Shown in pieces: positions 28,135 through 35,612 of a DNA stretch of 64,000 nucleotides. The notes under the pieces were generated by a model. It was not told where the DNA came from and searched no databases. It worked only from the letters and a program-made list of their open reading frames with translations. A program made the position numbers and the translations under genes. Position 1 is the stretch's first letter. Every line of letters starts with the position of its first letter. The DNA comes from Halobellus inordinatus. Lineage in GTDB: Archaea; Halobacteriota; Halobacteria; Halobacteriales; Haloferacaceae. The DNA is taken from positions 186,001-250,000 of the forward strand of contig NZ_JANHAV010000001.1 in assembly GCF_024464655.1 (NCBI RefSeq), read 5' to 3'.

Positions 28135-28751
28135 AGCGCCTCCGCGAGGTCTCGGTCTGCGGGTCGGTTCACGTTGACCGCGAGGCGGGCGTCGTACGTC
28201 AACGCCACGGTGTCGTCGTCGCCGGCAACGACGTTCAGTCCCGTCGGGGCGACGTCTCGCTCGTCGTGCTCGAACGCCGTATCGACGGACGCACCGAGGC
28301 GACGCTTCAGCGCGGCGGGAACGCAGACGGTGAGCGAGGTCACGGCGTCGTCGTTCCCGGACTCCGACCCAACGTCGCCACGCGCTCGTGCCACCGCGTC
28401 GTCGACGTGCTCGGCCGCGAGCAGCGGGAGGTCGGCGGGAACGGTGAGCACGGGGCGACCGACCGCGTCGAGGGCTGTAGAGAGGTCGGAGACGTAACCG
28501 TCGCCCGCTGTCTCGACGATCGAGAGCGACAGGTCCCGCGCTCGGGCCGCGGTTTCGGGTGCGTGCGGCGAGACGACGGCGTGGATGGTTCCCGTCCGTC
28601 CGATCCGACTCTCACGGAGGGCGGCGACGACTCGCGAGAGCATCGACGCCCCACCGACTTCGACCAGCGGCTTCTCGACATCGAGCGCGCGCTCGTCGTC
28701 CCCGCTCCGAAGCCGCGTTCCGCGGCCGCCGCACATCACCAGAGCGTCCAT
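28125..28751 (-). CDS. cobY: Adenosylcobinamide-phosphate guanylyltransferase (CobY)
   Basis: A 208-residue archaeal GTP:AdoCbi-P guanylyltransferase that replaces the bacterial bifunctional CobU. It opens with [14 protein letters not shown], the nucleotidyltransferase loop, followed by [13 protein letters not shown] and, near the middle, [12 protein letters not shown], where the Asp binds metal. Unlike CobU there is no kinase domain, in line with CbiB using aminopropanol phosphate directly. It overlaps cobS by 16 bases and cobT by ten. Confidence 0.92.
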   Translation of the reverse strand: MDALVMCGGRGTRLRSGDDERALDVEKPLVEVGGASMLSRVVAALRESRIGRTGTIHAVVSPHAPETAARARDLSLSIVETAGDGYVSDLSTALDAVGRPVLTVPADLPLLAAEHVDDAVARARGDVGSESGNDDAVTSLTVCVPAALKRRLGASVDTAFEHDERDVAPTGLNVVAGDDDTVALTYDARLAVNVNRPADRDLAEALCE

Positions 28752-29500
28752 ACGATCACCCCCGCGTGAACGCCGGCGACGCGGCCGAGTTCGTTCGCTG
28801 CGCCGAGGACGTCGCCGCTGATCCCGCCGAACGTACCCGCGGCCCAGCGCCCTACAAGCCAGGCGACAGCGACCGGTGCAACGAGTGCGGCGAACGGCCC
28901 CGCGTAGCCGGTCCCGACGGCGGACGCGAGCGCGAACAGCGGAAGGACGGCGACGACGACGGGAAGCAGATCAGTCGGAGTCGCGGCCTCGGTCAGCGCT
29001 GATCCGAGCCCCTCGTGGGCCGCCTTCTGCGTGCAGACGAGCAACGCGATGCCGGTCTTCGCCCCCACTTCGGCCGCGAGCGCGAGCGTGAACCCGACGA
29101 ACGAGAGCGTCCCGGCGAGACCGAGCGCGCCGAGGGCGAGCGTCACGAGCGCCAGCGACACCGCGAGCGCGCCGCCGACGCCCGTCTGTGAGTCTTTGAG
29201 CACTTCGCGCCGGCGTGCGGCGTCGACGCCGCCGTGGACGGCCGCCGCATCGCCCAGGTCGGCCAGGCCGTCGGCGTGCGTGACGCCCGTGAGGAGCACG
29301 AGCGTCACGAGATACAGTGCGGCGGCGCCCGGGACCGGGATCGGCACCACGAGCGGTAGTGCGGCCAGCGCGCCGACGACGTAGCCGGCGAGCGTGATCG
29401 AGACGGGCGTGCGTCGGAACGCCTCCCAGGCTGCGTCGCCGCCGCCGACGGGGAGTCGCGTGAGAAAGCGGAGCGCCCCGCGCAGCGCGGTCAGAACCAC
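28736..29500 (-). CDS. cobS: Adenosylcobinamide-GDP ribazoletransferase (cobalamin synthase)
   Basis: A 254-residue membrane enzyme that joins AdoCbi-GDP to alpha-ribazole (or its phosphate), the last assembly step. The N-terminal ALRFLTRLPVGG and the metal-binding motif THADGLADLGDAAAVHGG (the DGxxDxxD family signature) are clear. Hydrophobic helices fill most of the rest. It starts at GTG 29500, overlapping the end of cbiB by ten bases. Confidence 0.94.
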   Translation of the reverse strand: MVLTALRGALRFLTRLPVGGGDAAWEAFRRTPVSITLAGYVVGALAALPLVVPIPVPGAAALYLVTLVLLTGVTHADGLADLGDAAAVHGGVDAARRREVLKDSQTGVGGALAVSLALVTLALGALGLAGTLSFVGFTLALAAEVGAKTGIALLVCTQKAAHEGLGSALTEAATPTDLLPVVVAVLPLFALASAVGTGYAGPFAALVAPVAVAWLVGRWAAGTFGGISGDVLGAANELGRVAGVHAGVIVWTLW

Positions 29501-30447
29501 GCGACCACCCCCGCGAGGACGAATGCGAGCACGCCCGCGCGCCGAGTCACGCGGATCGCTCTCGTCGCTGTCGCGACGTCAGGAAGCGGCGCGTCGCTGT
29601 CGAGGTCGTACGTATCCGGCTTGTGCAACCGCGCGGGCAGCAGCGCCGCCATCGTCGCCATCGGCCAGCCGGAGTTCGGCGACGACGGCTTCCGGGCGAA
29701 CGCCCGAACGCGACGCCGGAACGGGAGCGCCGGCGCGCCGGCGACGACCGCGAGCAGGAGCGCCGAGAGCCGCGCCGGAGCCCACATCACGGCGTCGTCG
29801 AGGCGGGCGGGCGCCCAGCCCATCGGCTTCGAGCGGTAGCCGAGCATCGAGTCCAGCGTGTTGACGGCTTTGACCCAGGCGGCCGCGCCGGCTGCAAGCG
29901 ACACCGACGACGGCAGGCCGAGCGCGCTCGCGACGCCGGCGACGGTCGCGAACGCCAGCAAGGGTGCGACGAGGCCGTCCGCGAGGTTCTCCGCGAGGCT
30001 CTCGACGGCCGCCGAGCGCACGTGTGGCGCGTCGAGCGCCGAAGCGTCGCGCCCCGCGAGCGCGCGGAGGTCGTTGCGAGCGGCGCCGAGGTCGGTGTCG
30101 CTTTCGCGAACCACTGTCCGAGCGCTCCCGAGCAGGAGTCGCAGGCTCGTGGTCGAGAAGAGCACCCCACCGGCCAGCGCCGCCCCGAGCCACGGGTGGA
30201 CGCTCGTCCCGCCCGCGACGGTCGCGACCGCGGCGCCGGCGAACCCAATCGGGAGCACGACCGCGACGAGGCCGCCAGCGAGTCGCGGGCGCATCCCCAG
30301 CCAGGTCTCTCGCGCTTCGATCTCTCGCTCGATTCGTGCGACGACGCGACCCAGGAGCGCGACCGGATGGAGCCGCGCCGGGGGTTCGCCGAACGCGGCG
30401 TCGAGGCCGACCGCGAGGCCGACCGCGACCGTCGCGGTCACCGGCAT
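29491..30447 (-). CDS. cbiB: Adenosylcobinamide-phosphate synthase (CbiB/CobD membrane protein)
   Basis: A 318-residue membrane protein that attaches aminopropanol phosphate to adenosylcobyric acid. It starts MPVTATVAVGLAVGLDAAFGEPPARLHPVALLGR, the expected first helix with the GEPP-x2-HPV-x2-(L/M)G signature. ESLAENLADGLVAPLLAFA and NTLDSMLGYRSKPM are further family landmarks. ATG 30447 is chosen; the open frame continues upstream but only as arginine-rich shadow sequence inside the HAD gene. It overlaps the HAD gene by ten bases. Confidence 0.94.
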   Translation of the reverse strand: MPVTATVAVGLAVGLDAAFGEPPARLHPVALLGRVVARIEREIEARETWLGMRPRLAGGLVAVVLPIGFAGAAVATVAGGTSVHPWLGAALAGGVLFSTTSLRLLLGSARTVVRESDTDLGAARNDLRALAGRDASALDAPHVRSAAVESLAENLADGLVAPLLAFATVAGVASALGLPSSVSLAAGAAAWVKAVNTLDSMLGYRSKPMGWAPARLDDAVMWAPARLSALLLAVVAGAPALPFRRRVRAFARKPSSPNSGWPMATMAALLPARLHKPDTYDLDSDAPLPDVATATRAIRVTRRAGVLAFVLAGVVAWF

Positions 30448-31100
30448 TCCTCGCCTCCTCGTGAACCGTCTCCGAGCGACCCCTCGCGCCGCAGTTCCGT
30501 CGCAAGAGCGTCGAGGCCGGTGTCGTTGACGTCCCGGAACGTCCCCCCGACAGCCTCGACGCCGCCGTCTGTCGCGGGGTCGTCGCCGACGTGGACCAAC
30601 CCTCCGGCTTCGACGCCGAGTTCGCCCGCGACCGTCTCGAACGCCTTCGGGTGTGGTTTGCGCCACCCGCACCCGACGCTCGTGACGATGGCATCGAAGG
30701 AGGCGCGGTCGAGTTCCGAGCGGACGAGCGTTCGCGTTACGAGCTCGGGGACCGAACAGTTCGAGAGCAAGCCGACGGCCTCGCGTTCGGTGGCCGCGGC
30801 CACGGCATCGACAGCCCCAGCACGCGTTTTGACCTCGGGGTCGAAGGCGGCGACGACAGCGCGCCGGGCGGCGTTGGCCGGGGCCTCCACGTTGCGGGCG
30901 CGGAGCGCGGCGGCGACGTGCGCGGGGAGAGGGACCTCGGCCCCCTCGGGGGCGTCGACGTGGGGTTCGGCGTAGGCCGCTCGCCAGTCGTCGGGGACGG
31001 CGACCCCGCGGTCGCGAAGCTCTGCCGCCACGGCGGCGGCGGGATCCTCGGGACGGTTGACCGCGACGAGCGTACCGAAGAGATCGAACGTAACTGCCAC
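30438..31100 (-). CDS. HAD-superfamily protein heading the cobamide operon
   Basis: A 220-residue HAD-like protein. Motif I reads FDLFGTL (nucleophile Asp, but Phe two residues later where phosphatases have Asp). Motif II is LLSNCS. Motifs III/IV are GWRKPHPKAF and GDDPATDGGVEAVG. The Phe at the second motif I position is more like haloacid dehalogenases and non-phosphatase HADs. The position in the operon, ten bases into cbiB, suggests a corrinoid role; the archaeal pathway needs an alpha-ribazole-phosphate phosphatase, but the missing Asp weakens that idea. GTG 31100 is preferred, since the longer frame adds 34 unlike residues. Confidence 0.85.
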   Translation of the reverse strand: MAVTFDLFGTLVAVNRPEDPAAAVAAELRDRGVAVPDDWRAAYAEPHVDAPEGAEVPLPAHVAAALRARNVEAPANAARRAVVAAFDPEVKTRAGAVDAVAAATEREAVGLLSNCSVPELVTRTLVRSELDRASFDAIVTSVGCGWRKPHPKAFETVAGELGVEAGGLVHVGDDPATDGGVEAVGGTFRDVNDTGLDALATELRREGSLGDGSRGGEECR

Positions 31101-31241
31101 TACAATTGGGTCGGTGAAAGTCGACTTGAATTTGCCGGAGGTCCGGAGATCGCCCTCGATCTTGGGCCGCCCCGGGAACGTCGACCGACAGCCGTCAGAC
31201 ACGAAGGAAGATTCAAATAGTCGGTTGCATATGTTAAACCG

Positions 31242-31832
31242 ATGAGTAAAATCACGTTCCGCGCCGACGACGATCTCGTCGAGCGCTTAGAGGCGCTCGA
31301 CGCCTCGAAGAGCGAGGCGATGCGCGATGCGCTGCGCACCTACCTCGAGGGGGCGGACCGTGACACCGACGCCGACGCGACCGACACCGGAGCGGACGAC
31401 CACTCGGCGTCCGACACCGTCGACGACGTCATCCGCGAACGCGTCGACGAACTCGTCGCCGAGCGACTCGACGAACTCGTCGGACGAGAACCGCGTGGAG
31501 CGAGAGACCTCAACGTCAACGTCACCGTCGACGGCGCGGCGTCGTCTGAAACGGTCGAAAACGGCTCCGCTGCGCCCCAGAACACGAGAGATACAGAGCG
31601 TAAGACACACGCTGCATCCGGCGACGCCGACGTCGGTGCGGACGCCCGCGAGAAGACGTGTGACAAGTGCGGTGAAACCGTCGACGGTGAGCACGTATAC
31701 TGCCCTAACTGCGGGGAGAAGGCATCTCATCGGGTCTTCTGTGAGTGCGGCGACGAACTCAGATCCGACTGGGCGTTCTGCCCGAGCTGTGGACGCCGGA
31801 CGTCGGCAGCCGACGTCCTCGAACGGACGTAA
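31242..31832 (+). CDS. cdrL: CdrL: ribbon-helix-helix regulator with double zinc ribbon
   Basis: A 196-residue DNA-binding protein. Residues 1-37 (SKITFRADDDLVERLEALDASKSEAMRDALRTYL) form a ribbon-helix-helix domain. An acidic linker runs to about residue 135, with an Arg/Glu-rich helix (VDDVIRERVDELVAERLDELV) that may multimerise. The C-terminus holds two zinc ribbons: CDKCG...YCPNCG and FCECG...FCPSCG. This is the larger protein of the haloarchaeal cdrL-cdrS-ftsZ2 locus; CdrS there is known to influence cell division. An AT-rich box (GATTCAAATAG, about 31208-31218) lies some 25-30 bases before the ATG, so the mRNA is probably leaderless. Confidence 0.88.
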   Translation: MSKITFRADDDLVERLEALDASKSEAMRDALRTYLEGADRDTDADATDTGADDHSASDTVDDVIRERVDELVAERLDELVGREPRGARDLNVNVTVDGAASSETVENGSAAPQNTRDTERKTHAASGDADVGADAREKTCDKCGETVDGEHVYCPNCGEKASHRVFCECGDELRSDWAFCPSCGRRTSAADVLERT

Positions 31833-31872
31833 ACGGCACTGAAACTAGCGTATACGCGGATTTCACGTATTT

Positions 31873-32028
31873 GTCTTACGGCCGGCGTTACTTTTATAAT
31901 GTATCGCTCTGTGGTAATCTCTGCGTAAGACGGTCGTCTTACAGAACCGTCGGGGGCGGGGGAGAGATCCGCTGTCTGCCGATTTCGGTGGTGTAAGACG
32001 TTCGCACGGACTGTGCGCGCCGTCTTAC
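31873..32028 (+). promoter_or_regulatory. cdrS-ftsZ2 promoter with repeated GTAAGAC/GTCTTAC sites
   Basis: The TATA box TTTATAAT (31893-31900) places the start of transcription near 31925. The 7-base word GTCTTAC or its complement GTAAGAC occurs at 31873-31879, 31925-31931, 31936-31942, 31993-31999 and 32022-32028, and again at 32220-32226 beside the ftsZ2 start. The pair at 31925-31942 is a perfect palindrome (GTAAGAC, four bases, GTCTTAC) lying on the predicted start site, a classic repressor position for a ribbon-helix-helix dimer. The pair at 31993-32028 can also form an RNA hairpin in the leader. Binding by CdrL or CdrS is inferred. Confidence 0.7.
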
Positions 32029-32043
32029 CGGGGGAATGCAACA

Positions 32044-32223
32044 ATGGAGCGTGTGACACTACGAATTCCGAAGCAGCAGATCGAGGAGGTCGAACAGATG
32101 GTCGAGACCGGGGAGTTCCCGAACCGGTCGGAGGCGATCCGCTCGGCTGTGCGTGAGATGATCAACGAACAACAGGCCGAGAGCCGCGACTCGCCAACCA
32201 AACACACGTGGGCCAAGGTGTAA
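32044..32223 (+). CDS. cdrS: CdrS: ribbon-helix-helix cell division regulator
   Basis: A 59-residue protein: [20 protein letters not shown] followed by [20 protein letters not shown], a complete MetJ/Arc-type ribbon-helix-helix domain, with a short polar tail. In haloarchaea this protein, encoded directly before ftsZ2, acts as a transcriptional regulator of cell division. The stop TAA overlaps a GTAAGAC box, and the ftsZ2 ATG follows four bases later, so the two are translated from one message. A leader of roughly 120 bases precedes it, unusually long here. Confidence 0.93.
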   Translation: MERVTLRIPKQQIEEVEQMVETGEFPNRSEAIRSAVREMINEQQAESRDSPTKHTWAKV

Positions 32224-32227
32224 GACG

Positions 32228-33439
32228 ATGCAAGATATTGTCAGAGAGGCTATGGAGCGCGACGAGGAAGAGCGCGACGCAACCACCGAGGCTCCGGATG
32301 GTGACGAGTTCGGGAGCCCCCGAATCGTCATCGTCGGTTGCGGCGGCGCCGGCAACAACACGGTCAATCGCCTCTACAACATCGGCGTCGACGGTGCTGA
32401 CACGGTGGCGATCAACACCGACAAACAGCACCTCAAGATGATCGAGGCGGACACGAAGATCCTCGTCGGCAAGTCGCTGACGCAGGGACTCGGCGCCGGC
32501 GGCGACCCCTCGATGGGCGAGCGCGCGACTGAGATGGCCCAGGGGACGATCAAGGAAGTCCTCGGCGAGGCCGACCTCGTCTTCGTCACCGCGGGGATGG
32601 GTGGTGGCACCGGCACCGGTGCCGCGCCGGTCGTCTCGAAGATCGCCAAAGAACAGGGCGCGATCGTCGTCGGGATGGTCTCGACGCCGTTCAACGTCGA
32701 GCGCGCGCGGACAGTCAAAGCCGAGGAGGGGCTCGAAAAGCTTCGTAACGAAGCCGACTCGATCATCGTCCTCGACAACAACCGGCTGCTCGACTACGTC
32801 CCGAACCTCCCGATCGGCAAGGCGTTCTCGGTGATGGACCAGATCATCGCCGAGACGGTCAAGGGCATCTCCGAGACCATCACCCAGCCCTCGCTGATCA
32901 ATCTGGACTACGCTGATATGTCCACGATTATGGATCAGGGTGGCGTCGCGGTGATGCTCGTCGGACAGACCCAGGACAAGAACAAGACCCAGGAGGTCGT
33001 CAACGACGCGATGAACCACCCGCTCTTGGACGTCGACTACCGCGGCGCCTCGGGCGGACTCGTCCACATCACGGGCGGCCCCGACCTCACGCTGAAGGAG
33101 GCCGAGGGCATCGCGAACAACATCACAGAGCGGCTCGAAGCGCGGGCGAACGTCATCTGGGGCGCACGCATCCGCGACGAGTACAAGGGCAAAGTCCGCG
33201 TGATGGCCATTATGACGGGCGTCCAGTCCGCGCAGGTGCTCGGACCGTCGACCCAGAAGCAGGCCGATCGGTCCCGTCAGAGTCTCGAATCTTCGGAATT
33301 CGACGCAAGCGACAACGTCGAACTCGCGCAGAACGGATCCGGCGCCAACACCGGATCGACTGCCACGGGCGGCTCCTGGCAGTCAGACGGGGGGCGAGAA
33401 CAGCGCGAACAGCAGAACGGACTCGACGTCATCCGCTAA
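32228..33439 (+). CDS. ftsZ2: Cell division protein FtsZ2
   Basis: A 403-residue tubulin-family GTPase. [13 protein letters not shown] (about residues 37-49), the T4 signature [10 protein letters not shown] (about 125-134) and [11 protein letters not shown] (T7 loop region) are intact, so polymerisation and GTP hydrolysis are expected. An acidic 35-residue N-terminal extension and a C-terminal disordered linker of about 60 residues, rich in Ser, Gly and Gln and ending NGLDVIR, fit haloarchaeal FtsZ2, which drives ring constriction with FtsZ1. It is co-transcribed with cdrS. No SepF is in the window. Confidence 0.95.
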   Translation: MQDIVREAMERDEEERDATTEAPDGDEFGSPRIVIVGCGGAGNNTVNRLYNIGVDGADTVAINTDKQHLKMIEADTKILVGKSLTQGLGAGGDPSMGERATEMAQGTIKEVLGEADLVFVTAGMGGGTGTGAAPVVSKIAKEQGAIVVGMVSTPFNVERARTVKAEEGLEKLRNEADSIIVLDNNRLLDYVPNLPIGKAFSVMDQIIAETVKGISETITQPSLINLDYADMSTIMDQGGVAVMLVGQTQDKNKTQEVVNDAMNHPLLDVDYRGASGGLVHITGGPDLTLKEAEGIANNITERLEARANVIWGARIRDEYKGKVRVMAIMTGVQSAQVLGPSTQKQADRSRQSLESSEFDASDNVELAQNGSGANTGSTATGGSWQSDGGREQREQQNGLDVIR

Positions 33440-33454
33440 GCGCAGACGTCAACT

Positions 33455-33481
33455 TCCCGGCCGATTCCAGTCCGGCCGGGA
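33455..33481 (+). terminator. Hairpin after ftsZ2
   Basis: TCCCGGCCG (33455-33463) and CGGCCGGGA (33473-33481) form a perfect nine-base stem with a nine-base loop, 16 bases after the ftsZ2 stop. There is no T run directly behind it; the nearest is CTTTTTC around 33550. It may stabilise the 3' end of the mRNA rather than stop transcription, since archaeal termination depends mainly on the T run. Confidence 0.45.
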
Positions 33482-33586
33482 TGCGCCGGCTATCGGCGTA
33501 CGCGGCCCGTTGTCTCCAACCGTCCGGTCGTTTCGGCTCGGCCATATCCGCTTTTTCAGCCGTAATCCGCACACAGACCGTCCGGT

Positions 33587-34552
33587 TCAGACGGCCTCAA
33601 GCGACTCCAACAGCCGACATTTCCGGCAGACGTCCCGCGTCGTCTGCGAGCCACAGCGTTCGCATTCGCGCATCTCCGGCGTCGACTCCCCACGGTAGCG
33701 ATCGGCGGCCATCGACGCCAACTCCTCGTAGCCCGAGATGATCGAGTGTCTCGTCCCGGGGTGGCCGTCCTCCAGTTTCAGCAACAGTTCCTGGATCTCG
33801 CCGCGGAACGCCTCGGAGGCGTGCGGACACTCGGTGATGTGCGCCGGGAGGTCTCGCAGGTGCGCATACAGCGCGACCTCCTTCTCCGGCACGTCGCGCA
33901 GCGGTTTCGCGCGCGGCACGAAGTGTTCGGACTCGGTCCGCTCGTCGAAGGGGCCGAGGCTGGCGTCGAAGTGTTTCGCCATCTGTTCGACGTCGCCTTC
34001 GAGGATGTTCATCAGCGCCGTCTGGGCCTCGTCGTCGAGGTTGTGGCCCGTCAGCATAATGTCGGCGTCGAACTCCTCGGCGTACGTTTCGAGCAGGTCC
34101 CGACGGAACACGCCGCAGTACGCACAGGCGGCCATTCCCTCGGGGTCGTCCTCGACGACTTCGTCCATCCGGATTCCGAACTCCTCGTCGTAGGAGACGA
34201 GTTCGTGCTGGATGTCGAGGTCGTCGGAGAGTTCGACGCAGGCGTCGACGCTCTCGTCGCGGTAGCCCTCGATCCCTTCGTGGATCGTCAACGCGAGAAT
34301 CTCGATGCGTGGATCCTGGCCGAACGTCTCGTCGAGGATCTGGGTGAGCACGACGCTGTCTTTGCCGCCAGAGAGGCCGACGACCCAGCGCTCGGGGTCC
34401 TCTGGCGAGGCGTCCCGTGGCACGAGTCCGTCCTGACGGATCCGCCGACGGACGCGTTTCTCCACCGACGCGCAGAAGTGCTCCTCACACAGGTGTGCGC
34501 CGGAGTAGCCAGCGTGCATCACGGCGTCGCGGCCGCACTTGTCGCACTCCAT
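33587..34552 (-). CDS. ncsA: tRNA 2-thiolation protein NcsA (TtuA/Ncs6 family)
   Basis: A 321-residue PP-loop ATPase of the TtuA/NcsA family, which adenylates the wobble or T-loop uridine before sulphur transfer from a ubiquitin-like carrier. N-terminal zinc knuckle: MECDKC...HLCEEHFC. PP-loop: GLSGGKDS (residues 59-66). Catalytic cysteine region: ACAYCGVFRRDLL, with TGHNLDDEAQTALMN. C-terminal zinc knuckle: CERCGSQTTRDVCRKC. The ATG at 34552 gives the right N-terminus; the longer open frame adds residues that do not belong. Haloarchaeal relatives partner SAMP2. Confidence 0.92.
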   Translation of the reverse strand: MECDKCGRDAVMHAGYSGAHLCEEHFCASVEKRVRRRIRQDGLVPRDASPEDPERWVVGLSGGKDSVVLTQILDETFGQDPRIEILALTIHEGIEGYRDESVDACVELSDDLDIQHELVSYDEEFGIRMDEVVEDDPEGMAACAYCGVFRRDLLETYAEEFDADIMLTGHNLDDEAQTALMNILEGDVEQMAKHFDASLGPFDERTESEHFVPRAKPLRDVPEKEVALYAHLRDLPAHITECPHASEAFRGEIQELLLKLEDGHPGTRHSIISGYEELASMAADRYRGESTPEMRECERCGSQTTRDVCRKCRLLESLEAV

Positions 34553-34922
34553 CGATGCGGCGTTGGCGATGCGGGAGGATACGGGTTTCGTCTCGACCGT
34601 TCGAGTAGCGAGAAACGACGTCAACAGAATGGGGAACGCGTGATCGAGGGAGAGGGGGGATGGGGGAAGGCACCCCAGGGTTGCGTTGCCCCGAGTGGTC
34701 ACCGTCGCGATGACCGGTCGATCGACACCCCAGAGGTGCCACTGTGACGTAAGCACACCCCACTCAAAATTCCTCCGAAACCGCAGTGCCGAGTGGATAT
34801 ATGTCACTCGTCTGACGTCCTTGGGCGGCCGAAAGGGTACTGGCTCTGACAGCGGCGCGGACGACACCTCTCACCCGCCGGCCGTCGAAACACATTCGGC
34901 CCCCGACTCCCGATAGCGCGGT
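34553..34922. other. 370-base intergenic region between ncsA and the gene at 34923
   Basis: No convincing gene. Two purine-rich runs (AGGGAGAGGGGGGATGGGGG near 34650-34670) and a run of short pyrimidine tracts are present. GAGTG-GATATATGT-CACTC (34790-34808) is an imperfect palindrome around a TATA-like core, about 120 bases before the next gene, and could be a promoter with a long leader or that of a small RNA. I looked for signatures of RNase P RNA and SRP RNA and did not find them. Confidence 0.5.
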
Positions 34923-35567
34923 ATGGAACGCGCGAGTGCGTTAGACCGGGTCGAAGCCGTCCTCGACGCGGTCGAGTCCGAGTCGATGCCGGTCCCCGTG
35001 CGCGAGGTGTGGGTCTACGGCGACGTCGCGCTCGGACTCGACCCCGTCGAACGCCTGGATATCTACCTGACGAAAGATCTCATCCTCCGGGGCGACGCCG
35101 ACGCCGCCGCGGAGTTCGAGGCCACCCACGGCGTGAAAGGCGTCGGCCGGAGCGTCTCCGCGGAGTGGGCCGAAGCGAACCCGGAGCTCCTCCGCACGAA
35201 CGCCAGCGGCCACGCTGCCCCCGAAAAGTGTCTCGCGGCGCAGCTCGTGCCCGGCGACGAGCCGATCCACCTGGAAGTGTGTAACGCCTCCTTCGAGGAC
35301 AACGTCCAGCAGCGGTTGAAGGGCGCACTCGCCCGCGACGCCTACGAGCAGATTCTCGACCCGCGCGGCGTCTGTCTGTACGCCGAGGACCAGCGCTCGG
35401 AGTCGGCGCTCGAAAAGCTCCGCGGCGGCGAGTTGGTCTTCCCGACGCTCGAAGAGTCGCTGTCGATGCTCGGTCTCGACGAGGGGACGGCCGGCGAGGC
35501 CGCCGACGCTGTGAAGGACTACCGCGCGTCGCAGACGGGTCGGACCGTCCGCGGCGACGTCGTCTGA
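34923..35567 (+). CDS. Uncharacterised haloarchaeal protein
   Basis: A 214-residue acidic soluble protein. The first third (VREVWVYGDVALGLDPVERLDIYLTKDLIL) resembles the start of a minimal nucleotidyltransferase fold, with G-D-V-A-L-G followed by D-x-Y-L, but the classical GS-x(n)-D-x-D is not exact (GDVALG...LDIYL), so I do not call it a nucleotidyltransferase. The rest holds ASGHAAPEKCLAAQLVPGDEPIHLEVCNASFEDNVQQRL and a helical C-terminus. There are no membrane segments. It is a conserved type of haloarchaeal hypothetical protein with no known role, transcribed alone. Confidence 0.82.
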   Translation: MERASALDRVEAVLDAVESESMPVPVREVWVYGDVALGLDPVERLDIYLTKDLILRGDADAAAEFEATHGVKGVGRSVSAEWAEANPELLRTNASGHAAPEKCLAAQLVPGDEPIHLEVCNASFEDNVQQRLKGALARDAYEQILDPRGVCLYAEDQRSESALEKLRGGELVFPTLEESLSMLGLDEGTAGEAADAVKDYRASQTGRTVRGDVV

Positions 35568-35612
35568 CGCCGGCTCTCGTGTCGATTCGGATTCAGCCGC
35601 CTTCGCCCACGT

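Noticed and set aside
33587-34867. Extended NcsA with 105 extra N-terminal residues
   Set aside because: The N-terminal zinc knuckle MECDKC at ATG 34552 is the family start, and the extension has no family-like sequence.
34600-34900. SRP RNA or RNase P RNA in the gene-free region after ncsA
   Set aside because: I could not find the conserved S-domain loop of SRP RNA or the conserved P-RNA core words on either strand.
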